Source: Lusitaniella coriacea LEGE 07157
GTDB lineage: Bacteria; Cyanobacteriota; Cyanobacteriia; Cyanobacteriales; Spirulinaceae
Reading direction: 5' to 3'
DNA length: 64,000 bases
NCBI RefSeq assembly: GCF_015207425.1
Contig: NZ_JADEWZ010000017.1
Coordinates: 60,547 to 124,546 of the forward strand
The position numbers and the translations under genes were made by a program. Below the pieces are notes generated by a model. It was not told the DNA's origin and did no database searches. It saw only the letters and a program-made list of their open reading frames with translations. Below are positions 56,101 to 64,000 of this stretch, one piece after another (the stretch's first letter is position 1; the number at the start of each line of letters is the position of its first letter).

Positions 56101-57468
56101 CTTGCTAGAACTCCCAATCGCCGCCATAGCAAGGGCTTCACCTGTCAAACTAAAGGCGCGCGCTTCCGTGATTTTCACCTTCACAATCTTTCCTTTCAAC
56201 GCTTCGATATCGCCAGCAAAAAAGGTCAAACGATTCCCTTGCGTTCGTCCCATCACCTGAGACGGATCTTTCGGATTGCAATCTTCCACCAAAACCTCTT
56301 CAATCCGTCCCAAATAGCGCTCGGAGCGTTCTGCGGCTTTAATGGATACCAAATGGTTGAGACGTTGCAAGCGATCGCGCTTCACCTCTTCACTGAGCTG
56401 ATTCTCCCACAGCGCCGCAGGCGTACCGGGACGCGGCGAATAAGCAGCAGTGTTCAATTGATCGAACCCAATCTCGTCCACCAGTTGCAGCGTATTCTCA
56501 AACTGTTCCTCCGTTTCCCCTGGAAACCCAACAATCGCATCGGCACTAATCGACGCATCGGGCATATAGGTGCGAATCTTATCAATAATGCGGTAATACT
56601 TCTGTTGCGTATATCCCCGTCCCATCGCCTTGAGAACGTCATTATCTCCCGATTGGAAGGGAATGTGGAAATGCTCGCACACCTTGGGAAGCTCCTTACA
56701 GGCGCAAATCAGGCGTTCGGTAAAATAGCGAGGGTGGCTCGTGGCGAAGCGAATCCGTTCGATTCCCGGAACGTCGTGGACGAAATAGAGCAAATCCGTC
56801 AGCGTGTTTTTGTGTCGTCCTTCCGCAGTCACTCCTGGCAAATCTCGTCCGTAAGCGTCGATGTTTTGTCCCAACAGCGTCACTTCTGTATATCCTTGTT
56901 CTCCCAACATCTCCATCTCTGCACGAATCGCCTCCGGGGTGCGAGATTGTTCCGTTCCGCGCACGTTGGGAACCACGCAATAGGTACAGCGTTCGTTGCA
57001 ACCATAAATTACATTCACCCACGCCGTTACCGCACTGTCCCGACGGGGTTTGGTAATATCTTCAATGATGTGAATCGGTTCGGTGGCGACGACTTGATTG
57101 CCATCAAAAACCTGAGTTAGTAAATCTTCCAAACGGTTGGCGTGCTGGGGACCCATCACCAAATCCAATTCCGGAACGCGCCGCAACAACTGTTCCCCTT
57201 CTTGCTGTGCAACACACCCAGAGACAATGAGGGTGAGATTGGGGTATTCGTGTTTGCGCTTCGCCTGTCTGCCTAAATAGGAGTAGACCTTTTGTTCGGC
57301 ATTATCCCGAATCGTACAGGTATTGTAGAGAATAACATCCGCGCAATTGGGATCGTCCGAGTGTTCCAAACCCATCTTGTCCAGAATGCCAGCCATGCGT
57401 TCGGAGTCAGCCTTATTCATCTGACAGCCAAAGGTCGTAATGTGGTAGCGGCGGTGAAGTTGGGTCAT
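56095..57468 (-). CDS. miaB: tRNA-2-methylthio-N6-dimethylallyladenosine synthase
   Basis: 457 residues. Radical-SAM methylthiotransferase acting on i6A37 made by MiaA. N-terminal UPF0004 domain with three cluster cysteines ([34 protein letters not shown]); radical-SAM cluster [11 protein letters not shown] near residue 160; C-terminal TRAM domain with [12 protein letters not shown] and [16 protein letters not shown]. Full length. The last codons overlap a dispersed repeat. Confidence 0.96.
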   Translation of the reverse strand: MTQLHRRYHITTFGCQMNKADSERMAGILDKMGLEHSDDPNCADVILYNTCTIRDNAEQKVYSYLGRQAKRKHEYPNLTLIVSGCVAQQEGEQLLRRVPELDLVMGPQHANRLEDLLTQVFDGNQVVATEPIHIIEDITKPRRDSAVTAWVNVIYGCNERCTYCVVPNVRGTEQSRTPEAIRAEMEMLGEQGYTEVTLLGQNIDAYGRDLPGVTAEGRHKNTLTDLLYFVHDVPGIERIRFATSHPRYFTERLICACKELPKVCEHFHIPFQSGDNDVLKAMGRGYTQQKYYRIIDKIRTYMPDASISADAIVGFPGETEEQFENTLQLVDEIGFDQLNTAAYSPRPGTPAALWENQLSEEVKRDRLQRLNHLVSIKAAERSERYLGRIEEVLVEDCNPKDPSQVMGRTQGNRLTFFAGDIEALKGKIVKVKITEARAFSLTGEALAMAAIGSSSKC

Positions 57469-57589
57469 AGTTGAGGTGCTTGAAGTCCGAATGGATTGGA
57501 ATGATTTCTATTCTACAATTTCTGTCCGTTCCTGGTTGCTGTTGCCTTCTGAATTCCGAACAGAGATTTTACTTTTCAACTTCACTAAA

Positions 57590-58153
57590 CTATCGACCTA
57601 CTTTGAGCCATCCAAACACTTGTGCGACAGTTAATTCTAAGGTTAAAAACTCTGGAACTGGCACGCGATCGCGCTCAATTAATTCTATCGGTTCTTGTCC
57701 GGGAATAAATGCTAAAATCAAACGCTCGTCTGGATCGATTAACCATCCAAGCTTTGTCCCAAATCTAAGGCAGTGTAAAATATTACTAATCACTTTTGTT
57801 GCTTTCTGGTCAGGGGAAAGAATCTCTACAGTCCAATCGGGATAAATTTCAAAAGTATTAGACACTTCCTCATTCGAGTCGAACGGAATTCTATCCCAAG
57901 TAAATACCGTTGCATCGGGAATAATGGAACGTTCTCCAAACGTACAGCGAAGTTCGGGAAAAGCCAACGCAACTTGCGCTCTTTCTGTAACTTGATTGAC
58001 TGTCTCGCAAAACTTGAGTTGCAAGCGAGAATGCTTACCTTGAGGCATTGACTTTTGGTTGACTTTACCGTTAATAAATTCACTAGGAGGTTGAGTTTCT
58101 GGCAGTTTGAGAAACTCTTCGAGTGTTAAGGGAATTGGAAGTGCTGCAGTCAT
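57590..58153 (-). CDS. Uma2 family (DUF820) protein
   Basis: 187 residues. Core segments PSEFINGKVNQK, RSIIPDATVFTWDRIP, YPDWTVEILSPDQ and LGWLIDPDERLILAF follow family order. Without the Gln-rich tail of the tandem pair at 31890-33429, so it belongs to another Uma2 lineage. Role unknown. It lies immediately downstream of ilvA (47 bases) on the same strand. Confidence 0.85.
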   Translation of the reverse strand: MTAALPIPLTLEEFLKLPETQPPSEFINGKVNQKSMPQGKHSRLQLKFCETVNQVTERAQVALAFPELRCTFGERSIIPDATVFTWDRIPFDSNEEVSNTFEIYPDWTVEILSPDQKATKVISNILHCLRFGTKLGWLIDPDERLILAFIPGQEPIELIERDRVPVPEFLTLELTVAQVFGWLKVGR

Positions 58154-58200
58154 CGTTTTTTTAAGGCTGTCATTGCCAAGCTGCCAAAATTCTACCGCGT

Positions 58201-59712
58201 CTACCCCAAAAACAACTGGTACGCCGGATTCTGACTCTCATCCCAATAGCGATAACCCAACGTATCCAAAAATGCCTGCCAAGCTTCCATTTCACCCGGC
58301 GGAACTTGAATGCCAACCACAATTCGCCCGTAATCTGCCCCATTATTGCGGTAGTGAAAAACGCTAATATTCCAATTGGGACTCATCGAACCGACAAACT
58401 TCATCAATGCGCCGGGACGTTCGGGAAACTCAAAGCGGTAAAAAAGTTCGTGGTGTGCGAGGGAAGAATGTCCGCCAACCATATGCCGCAGGTGCATTTT
58501 AGTTAGTTCGTCATCGGTTAAATCCAGGGTTTTAAACCCACGCGCTTCAAAACTTTCCGCCATTTTCACCGCATCGGCACGGTTTTGAATTTGTATCCCC
58601 ACAAAAATATGAGCTTCTTTTTCGTCTGCAATGCGATAGTTGAATTCTGTAAGGTTGCGTTTGCCCAAACAGTTACAAAACTCGTGCAGACTTCCGGGTT
58701 CTTCGGGAATCGTCACAGCAAAAATTGCTTCTCTGCGTTCCCCCAATTCCGCGCGTTCGGCAACAAAACGCAGGCGATCGAAGTTCATGTTAGCACCGCA
58801 GGCAACGGCAACTAGGGTTTCCCCCGAAATTTTCTCCCGTTCAACATAAGCTTTTGCCCCCGCAACCGCAAGCGCCCCGGCAGGTTCTAAAATGGAGCGC
58901 GTGTCCTCAAACACGTCCTTAATCGCCGCACAGGTGGCATCTGTATCCACCAAAATCACTTCGTCAATGTACTGCTGGCACAACCAGAAAGTTTCCTCTC
59001 CCACCTCCCGAACGGCAACCCCATCGGCAAATAACCCTACCTGGGGCAATCTGACTCGTTTCCCCGCTTTCAGCGAACGGTACATGGCATCTGCATCGAC
59101 GGGTTCAACCCCAATAATTTTAATTTCCGGACGAATGCGTTTCACGTAAGCGCCAATCCCTGCAATCAAGCCACCGCCGCCAATTGCCACAAAAATTGCA
59201 TGGATGGGTTGTTGGTATTGCCGCAAAATTTCCATGCCAATGGTTCCCTGTCCGGCGATAACATGGGGGTCGTCAAAGGGGTGAATGAAGGTTAAGCCTT
59301 TGTCGGTTTCCAGTTGACGGGCATAGGTGCAAGCGTCGTCGTAGGTATCCCCGTGGAGAATCACTTCGCCTCCCCTCGCTTTGACGGCATTCACTTTTAC
59401 CTGGGGCGTTGTGACGGGCATGACAATCAGGGCGCGGGTTCCGAGGGTGCGGGCGGAGAGGGCAACCCCTTGGGCGTGGTTCCCCGCAGAGGCGGCAATG
59501 ACTCCTCGTGCGAGAATTTCTGGGGGCAGGTTAACCATCTTGTTATAGGCTCCTCGCAGCTTGAAGGAGAAGACGGATTGCATATCTTCTCGTTTGAGCA
59601 AAATTTGGTTATTTAGCCGTGTGGAGAGGTTTGGAGCAATGTCTAGAGGCGTTTCTTGGGCAACGTCGTAAACGCGGGCTGTGAGAATTTGGACGAGGTA
59701 ATCGCAGTACAT
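58201..59712 (-). CDS. ilvA: Threonine ammonia-lyase, biosynthetic
   Basis: 503 residues. Makes 2-oxobutanoate for isoleucine synthesis. PLP Lys in SVFSFKLRGAYNKM (near 57), the PLP-phosphate loop GGGGLIAGIG, and two C-terminal ACT-like regulatory domains (about 325-500: AIFAVTIPEEPGSLHEFC and FRFEFPERPGALMKFV) that mediate isoleucine feedback in this family. Full length. Confidence 0.95.
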   Translation of the reverse strand: MYCDYLVQILTARVYDVAQETPLDIAPNLSTRLNNQILLKREDMQSVFSFKLRGAYNKMVNLPPEILARGVIAASAGNHAQGVALSARTLGTRALIVMPVTTPQVKVNAVKARGGEVILHGDTYDDACTYARQLETDKGLTFIHPFDDPHVIAGQGTIGMEILRQYQQPIHAIFVAIGGGGLIAGIGAYVKRIRPEIKIIGVEPVDADAMYRSLKAGKRVRLPQVGLFADGVAVREVGEETFWLCQQYIDEVILVDTDATCAAIKDVFEDTRSILEPAGALAVAGAKAYVEREKISGETLVAVACGANMNFDRLRFVAERAELGERREAIFAVTIPEEPGSLHEFCNCLGKRNLTEFNYRIADEKEAHIFVGIQIQNRADAVKMAESFEARGFKTLDLTDDELTKMHLRHMVGGHSSLAHHELFYRFEFPERPGALMKFVGSMSPNWNISVFHYRNNGADYGRIVVGIQVPPGEMEAWQAFLDTLGYRYWDESQNPAYQLFLG

Positions 59713-59843
59713 GGAACTGATGGGGGCGCGAAGGGCAGATGGGTTACAATTTTACAGCTACTTGTGTCTTGGGTTGAGCCAGAATAGAGATAGCACTACA
59801 TTCACGCAAAATACTAAATTACAGTTGACCAGGTAAAAATTCT

Positions 59844-61661
59844 ATGAAAATGGAACCTTCTTACACTTCTGTCGGCAAGATTTTTGAGTATAGACCTATG
59901 TTTTTTATACCTAAGTATCAAAGAGCCTATGCCTGGGAAGCTGAATCAGTAGAAGATTTCATAAAAGATTTAAAAAACTGTTTTGAAAAAAGGAACTCAA
60001 ATATACCCATCAATCATTTTTTTGGAGGTGTTCTCTGTGTCAGATATCCTGTTGCAGGAGCTGTAAATCAAAATGAATATGAAATTATTGATGGACAACA
60101 AAGAATTTCAACTTTCACTCTATTGGTGTCTTGTTTAATTGAAATATATAAAGGTTTGCTTGAACAGGCAAAAAAAGAAGACGATGAAAATAATAAATTC
60201 ATTTTACAAGAACGAATAAAACGTCTCTCTGAAAGATTCATAGAGTTTCGCCAAGAGGTTCAAAGGCAAGTAGACTCGATCGAAGTCATGAAATTGTCAA
60301 GAATGGATCATCCTTTTTATAAAGAATTGATTCGTGGAATGAACCCATCTCCTTCAAGAGATTCCCACGAAAAAATTAATTACGCATACAAAACAATTTA
60401 TAAAGAAGTAAATAACATTGTTTCTTCATCAAGCTTAGAAGAAAAAATGGACAAGATTGAAATAATACAAAATATCATCGACAATGATTTCACTATACTG
60501 TACATGGTGACTGATAGCAAAGAAGATGCATTTAGATTGTTCCAGGTCATTAATGACAGAGGAACAAATTTGACAGTTGGTGATTTATTAAAAGCAAAAA
60601 CGTTGGAAATATTAGAGGACTTCAAAAATCATCAAGATAGTTGCGAGAAATTTTGGGATAATATTCTTGCTGATCCTCCGTCGAAAACAGAAGATTACTT
60701 AAATTGGATTTATGCATCTTATAAAGGTAAAAGAGCTAAGCAAGATGAATTATTTGATGTACTTCTTGATGGCTTTTTCCCATCGCATAAAGAACACAAA
60801 ACAGAAAATTTTACAGAGTGCGAGTCTAAAGCAGTATATCAAACAGTAAAAAATATAAATGAAGATATTGAGAAATGTAGAAAATTGCGAGAAGGGCAGT
60901 GGTTATATAATTCACAACAACCGATAACCAATTGGGATAGAACTCGCTTGAACATTCTTTTGAAAGAGCTTGAGCATACTTTGTCTATACCACTATTTCT
61001 TGCTGCTTCAAAACTCGATCATAGAACTTTTTCAGAAATAGTACAGGTTGTAGAAAAAGTTTTTTTTAGATATAAAATAATATGTAATCAGCACGCTACA
61101 GCATTGAGAAATATTTATTATGCAGAATCGCTTAGGATTCGAGAAGATACAGACTCTTATGAAACTTCAGGTCTAAAACAGAAATTAAATAGATTAATAG
61201 CAACAAAAGCATCAGATAGTACATTTGAAAATGGTCTAAAAATGCTAGAATACAAACAATCTGGTGGAAGTAATAAGCCTCTTAAATATTATCTAATGAC
61301 AGCAGAATATTATTGTCAATGGTATCTAAATGGAGCAAAAGGAACTCCTTTATGTACAGAGAAAAACAGAATTTATGACTTTGCTGGAACTTCTATTGAA
61401 CATTTGTATCCAAAAAGTGCAAAAGATAAAAACGAAAAGTTAGAACCTCTAAAACATAAATTAGGAAATCTGACGATTTTGGATCCTTCTCAAAATAGCT
61501 CAAAGGGAAATGAGCCTTTTGAAGAAAAAATATCTATGTATCAACAATCATCAGTAAAACTGACTAATGATATAGCAAAAAATGGAACTTGGACGGAACA
61601 AGAATTTAATAAAAATCAAGATTTGCTCATTGATATTGCGTTGAAAGTTTTCGTTCCTTAA
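59844..61661 (+). CDS. DUF262/DUF1524 (GmrSD-like) restriction-type protein
   Basis: 605 residues. N-terminal DUF262 (FIPKYQRAYAWEAESVEDF, with the NTPase-like motif EIIDGQQRISTF near 84-95 and FRLFQVINDRGTNLTVGDLLK). C-terminal DUF1524 HNH-type nuclease (TSIEHLYPKS, HKLGNLTILDPSQNSSKGN). GmrSD enzymes cut DNA carrying modified cytosines and act as type IV restriction. The gene is clearly AT-richer than its neighbours and I saw no GCGATCGC site in it, suggesting recent transfer. No partner gene is adjacent, so S and D parts are fused. Confidence 0.87.
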   Translation: MKMEPSYTSVGKIFEYRPMFFIPKYQRAYAWEAESVEDFIKDLKNCFEKRNSNIPINHFFGGVLCVRYPVAGAVNQNEYEIIDGQQRISTFTLLVSCLIEIYKGLLEQAKKEDDENNKFILQERIKRLSERFIEFRQEVQRQVDSIEVMKLSRMDHPFYKELIRGMNPSPSRDSHEKINYAYKTIYKEVNNIVSSSSLEEKMDKIEIIQNIIDNDFTILYMVTDSKEDAFRLFQVINDRGTNLTVGDLLKAKTLEILEDFKNHQDSCEKFWDNILADPPSKTEDYLNWIYASYKGKRAKQDELFDVLLDGFFPSHKEHKTENFTECESKAVYQTVKNINEDIEKCRKLREGQWLYNSQQPITNWDRTRLNILLKELEHTLSIPLFLAASKLDHRTFSEIVQVVEKVFFRYKIICNQHATALRNIYYAESLRIREDTDSYETSGLKQKLNRLIATKASDSTFENGLKMLEYKQSGGSNKPLKYYLMTAEYYCQWYLNGAKGTPLCTEKNRIYDFAGTSIEHLYPKSAKDKNEKLEPLKHKLGNLTILDPSQNSSKGNEPFEEKISMYQQSSVKLTNDIAKNGTWTEQEFNKNQDLLIDIALKVFVP

Positions 61662-61728
61662 CATATAACATCGCGTTACCCAATACAATAGACCTACTTT
61701 TTTCGCGGTGTTGAATCTACTCCCTTTT

Positions 61729-62322
61729 TTACTCATTATCCATTTCTATTGTTTCAAACTCAACCTTATCGTATAAATCTTCTAAGGTTATTTGAAAAGT
61801 TATCGAGTTAAGTGTAACTGTTTCATCGATGCCATCATATTCGGTAAATGTCCAGCGCTTGTCATCGGTTTTAAAGTATTGTTCGATATGTGTTGTGTAT
61901 TGGTCAATGAGTAAATATTCCTGAAAACTGGGAATAGTCCGATAAGCAGCAAACTTTTCGTCTTTATCATAGTTGCGAGTGGATATGGATAGCACTTCTG
62001 CAATAATTAAGGGATTAGTAATTGTATCTTTTCGTCCTTCTTGGAATTGCAAATCTCCTTGGACAACCATAATATCGGGATAAGTGTAGATGTGTTTTTG
62101 AGGAATCCATAAGCGCTGGTCGGTAACAAAGACTTGATAAGGTTGACGTTTGAGGGCAAAGTTTAGAGCCGCATAGAGATTTCCAGTTGTTTTATTATGA
62201 TTTGGAGTTCCACCAGTCATAGGAATAATTTCACCGTTGATGTATTCATGACGCTCTTTTGAGTTGATTTCGCGTTCTAAATATTCTTCGGGGGTGTAGG
62301 TTTTTTCTGCTTGTATAATCAT
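61729..62322 (-). CDS. Uma2 family (DUF820) protein
   Basis: 197 residues. Segments HEYINGEIIPMTGG, YTYPDIMVVQGD, PLIIAEVLSISTRNYD and EYLLIDQYTTHIEQY fit the standard Uma2 form that I consider most common (Asp/Glu and Gln/Lys positions kept). It sits downstream of the GmrSD-like gene but on the opposite strand. Role unknown. Confidence 0.87.
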   Translation of the reverse strand: MIIQAEKTYTPEEYLEREINSKERHEYINGEIIPMTGGTPNHNKTTGNLYAALNFALKRQPYQVFVTDQRLWIPQKHIYTYPDIMVVQGDLQFQEGRKDTITNPLIIAEVLSISTRNYDKDEKFAAYRTIPSFQEYLLIDQYTTHIEQYFKTDDKRWTFTEYDGIDETVTLNSITFQITLEDLYDKVEFETIEMDNE

Positions 62323-62352
62323 TGGATTTTTCCCGCGATCGCGTAAGTTGAT

Positions 62353-63384
62353 TTATTGTGAATTTAATTGGGTAGATTGAACTCGGTGCATCCCTGCATC
62401 GGCAAATCGCTGAAATGCAGCGTCGGCTTGTTCGCTGAAGTCGATAATGCCAGGAATGACAACAGGTGAGGTACAATCTTCGAGTAAATAAACTTTTTTC
62501 GCTAAATGAGAATCGATTGCTTGAATCTCACTTAATAAGTCTTCTATTGTCCAAGCGACGCAATGACTTTTGGCTTGACCTGCAATCAGAATTGCATCAA
62601 ATTCTAGGAGATGCCGAATTAAGTTTGTATTTTTTTGAGCGAGGGGATTCCCATCAGCATTTTCGAGAACTTCCGGACGTAAAATAGAGTAGTTTTCAGT
62701 TAAGGGATTGTCCCCTTTTAGTTCAAAACGGGTTTGACTGCAACGAGCAATATTATGGAAAAATAGGGCTTCTTCCACCGCAGAGACAAGAGCATGACCA
62801 ATTCCGCCGAGCATGGAGTGATAAGGCCAAATGGTGAGAGGATATTTACCGTCGTTGCTGAGTTTTTTGGTGTAATGAAGGGCGTGGTTGCGTAGTACGG
62901 TATAGTTATCCTGGGTCAGGTAGTGCGCGATCGCGGGATTGACTTTCCAAATGCCTTTCTCTACGTCGTCCAAGGTAATCATCGTTTCCGCCGGAATGGG
63001 ATGTTCCCCCGCTTCATTCACCCAAAAAATGGGATGGAAAATTTGCGTTGCGGCGTGGGTATCCATTGTGGGGATAATTTCGGTGATTAAGCCCAAATTG
63101 CGATAAATAAATTCGCACAAATGCAGGTTATCATCAACAGCACCCGTTCCCGACTGTCCGCCAACAAAGAGTTCAAATTCGGGAATGCAGAAGGTATTTT
63201 GCGCGTCAATAATCAATAAACAAACGCGAGTTGCATCCTTTGCAGCGGGTTGAAGATGGTGCTGTTTTGCCCAACTTTTAGCTTCTGCGGCACGTTTTTG
63301 GTAAGGAACTCGCCAGACAGTTCCAACGGTTTTGGGGTTGAAAAAGTCAGGAATCGGGAGATTTGGGATGCTGGGAAGACTCAT
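62353..63384 (-). CDS. Isochorismatase-fold cysteine hydrolase, unknown substrate
   Basis: 343 residues, longer than the ~200 usual for nicotinamidases because of a ~45-residue N-terminal extension and an inserted mid-section. Catalytic Asp in [12 protein letters not shown] and candidate nucleophile Cys in [13 protein letters not shown] are in the right order, and the [13 protein letters not shown] and [14 protein letters not shown] regions may bind metal or substrate. Nicotinamidase is the closest known activity, but the substrate cannot be assigned. Confidence 0.8.
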   Translation of the reverse strand: MSLPSIPNLPIPDFFNPKTVGTVWRVPYQKRAAEAKSWAKQHHLQPAAKDATRVCLLIIDAQNTFCIPEFELFVGGQSGTGAVDDNLHLCEFIYRNLGLITEIIPTMDTHAATQIFHPIFWVNEAGEHPIPAETMITLDDVEKGIWKVNPAIAHYLTQDNYTVLRNHALHYTKKLSNDGKYPLTIWPYHSMLGGIGHALVSAVEEALFFHNIARCSQTRFELKGDNPLTENYSILRPEVLENADGNPLAQKNTNLIRHLLEFDAILIAGQAKSHCVAWTIEDLLSEIQAIDSHLAKKVYLLEDCTSPVVIPGIIDFSEQADAAFQRFADAGMHRVQSTQLNSQ

Positions 63385-63514
63385 GATAATTCTCCGGGTG
63401 AAATGAGGGTTCGGCTATTTCGATCCTAGCGTGATAAAAAGGAGAGTGTTGTGTAGTCGGAATCGCGTGTCTTTAAAAATATTTCGACAAATCGATCCTC
63501 CAAGCGGGTTAATA

Positions 63515-63880
63515 TTATTTAAAAACCCAGTCTTCCACCGTCAATGCCCAACGTTCGTGGTCGCGCCACTCCCCATTGATTTTTAAGTATCGTCGGGAAA
63601 ACCCCTCTTGAGTGAACCCCAATCTTTTAACTAAGTTGATTGAGGCAGTATTTTTCGGTTGGATATTGGCTTCAACTCGATGCAAATTTAGCGTACTAAA
63701 AGTATAATCGAGTGCCAAACGAATGCCTTCTCTCATTAATCCTTGTCCGGCGAATTCTACATTAACGTAATATCCCAAATAAGCATTCTGAAATGCTCGG
63801 TAGAAAATCTGACTGAGATTGGCAACACCAACAACTTTTTGGTTCTCGGAATGACAAATTAATAGTCTTTCGTAGCAGGG
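63515..63880 (-). pseudogene. GNAT acetyltransferase (RimJ/RimL-like), 5' end missing
   Basis: The frame reads LLICHSENQKVVGVANLSQI, then YLGYYVNVEFAGQGLMREGI (acetyl-CoA loop) and ends RWALTVEDWVFK, the C-terminal two-thirds of a RimJ/RimL-type acetyltransferase. Going upstream it meets an in-frame TAG at 63881-63883 with no ATG between; a TTG at 63778 would give 87 residues and remove essential parts. The N-terminal ~55 residues are not found in any frame to 64000. Most simply, an insertion has cut the gene. Confidence 0.6.
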
Positions 63881-64000
63881 CTATTTCATTTTCACGAGAG
63901 CCAGAATCTGGTAGAGTTTGAGGCTAGATTTTCTGGTTCAAACATTGATGCTTCTACCTCCTTTACCCTCCCCTGTTACCTCTGAGTCTAGCAATGGACT
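63878..64000. mobile_element. Probable insertion-sequence end interrupting the GNAT gene
   Basis: Starting at gggctatttcattttcac, the similarity to an acetyltransferase stops. An ATG at 63948 opens a plus-strand frame (MLLPPLPSPVTSESSNG) to the window edge. These look like an inverted-repeat end and the start of a transposase, but no transposase motif is visible and the far end lies outside. Inference only. Confidence 0.35.

Noticed and set aside
1..64000. CRISPR arrays or cas genes
   Set aside because: No regularly spaced identical 25-40-base repeats and no Cas motifs were seen.

Overview
This window is chromosomal DNA from a cyanobacterium. The octamer GCGATCGC (HIP1) occurs throughout, and several genes belong to families largely confined to cyanobacteria and plastids: the clock-input Fe-S protein LdpA, a Ycf45-like AAA/R3H ATPase, DUF1995, DUF3685 and a 57-residue membrane miniprotein. 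The many short dispersed repeats and the five Uma2 genes suggest a filamentous or colonial form, but that is inference. Almost all genes are complete. Both window ends cut into partial features.

Layout. 1-9.5 kb is mostly minus strand: purB, a Uma2 gene, aroH (chorismate mutase), sppA, ftsH, a DUF3685 pseudo-receiver and a membrane-anchored repeat protein. 9.6-12.8 kb is a large NACHT-type NTPase ending in pentapeptide repeats. 12.9-20.9 kb holds a nitrilase-family amidase, a lipase-like hydrolase, a giant CheB-CheR-PAS-histidine kinase-receiver protein, aroA and tRNA-Ser(GCU). 21.4-28.1 kb holds ldpA, the Ycf45-like ATPase, a muconolactone isomerase-like protein and two membrane proteins. 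28.8-33.4 kb holds gcvP and a recent tandem pair of Uma2 genes. 34.8-38.7 kb is a minus-strand deoxy-amino-sugar set (GNAT, short RmlA, DegT/FdtB aminotransferase, FdtA ketoisomerase, methyltransferase), interrupted by a highly palindromic element. 39.4-48.3 kb holds a subtilase with three C-terminal repeats, DUF1995, a mechanosensitive-channel-like protein, SRPBCC, nagB, rph and adk. 48.7-51.5 kb is dcd-thyX-miaA, with an intein in ThyX. 51.6-59.7 kb holds three polysaccharide genes, an orphan PhnC-like ATPase, miaB, a Uma2 gene and ilvA. 59.8-64 kb is accessory: an AT-rich DUF262/DUF1524 (GmrSD-like) gene, a Uma2 gene, an isochorismatase-fold protein and a GNAT gene whose 5' part is missing, apparently because an insertion-sequence end interrupts it.

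Genes that work together: dcd and thyX are adjacent in the dCTP to dUMP to dTMP route. miaA and miaB make the ms2i6A modification of tRNA. aroH and aroA both serve the shikimate/aromatic pathway. RmlA, FdtA and FdtB point to a dTDP-3-amino-3,6-dideoxyhexose. The most unusual items are the four-helix palindromic element at 37165-37387, the mini-intein in the ThyX signature, the NACHT-pentapeptide protein and the GmrSD-like gene. No CRISPR array, rRNA or complete transposon was seen.
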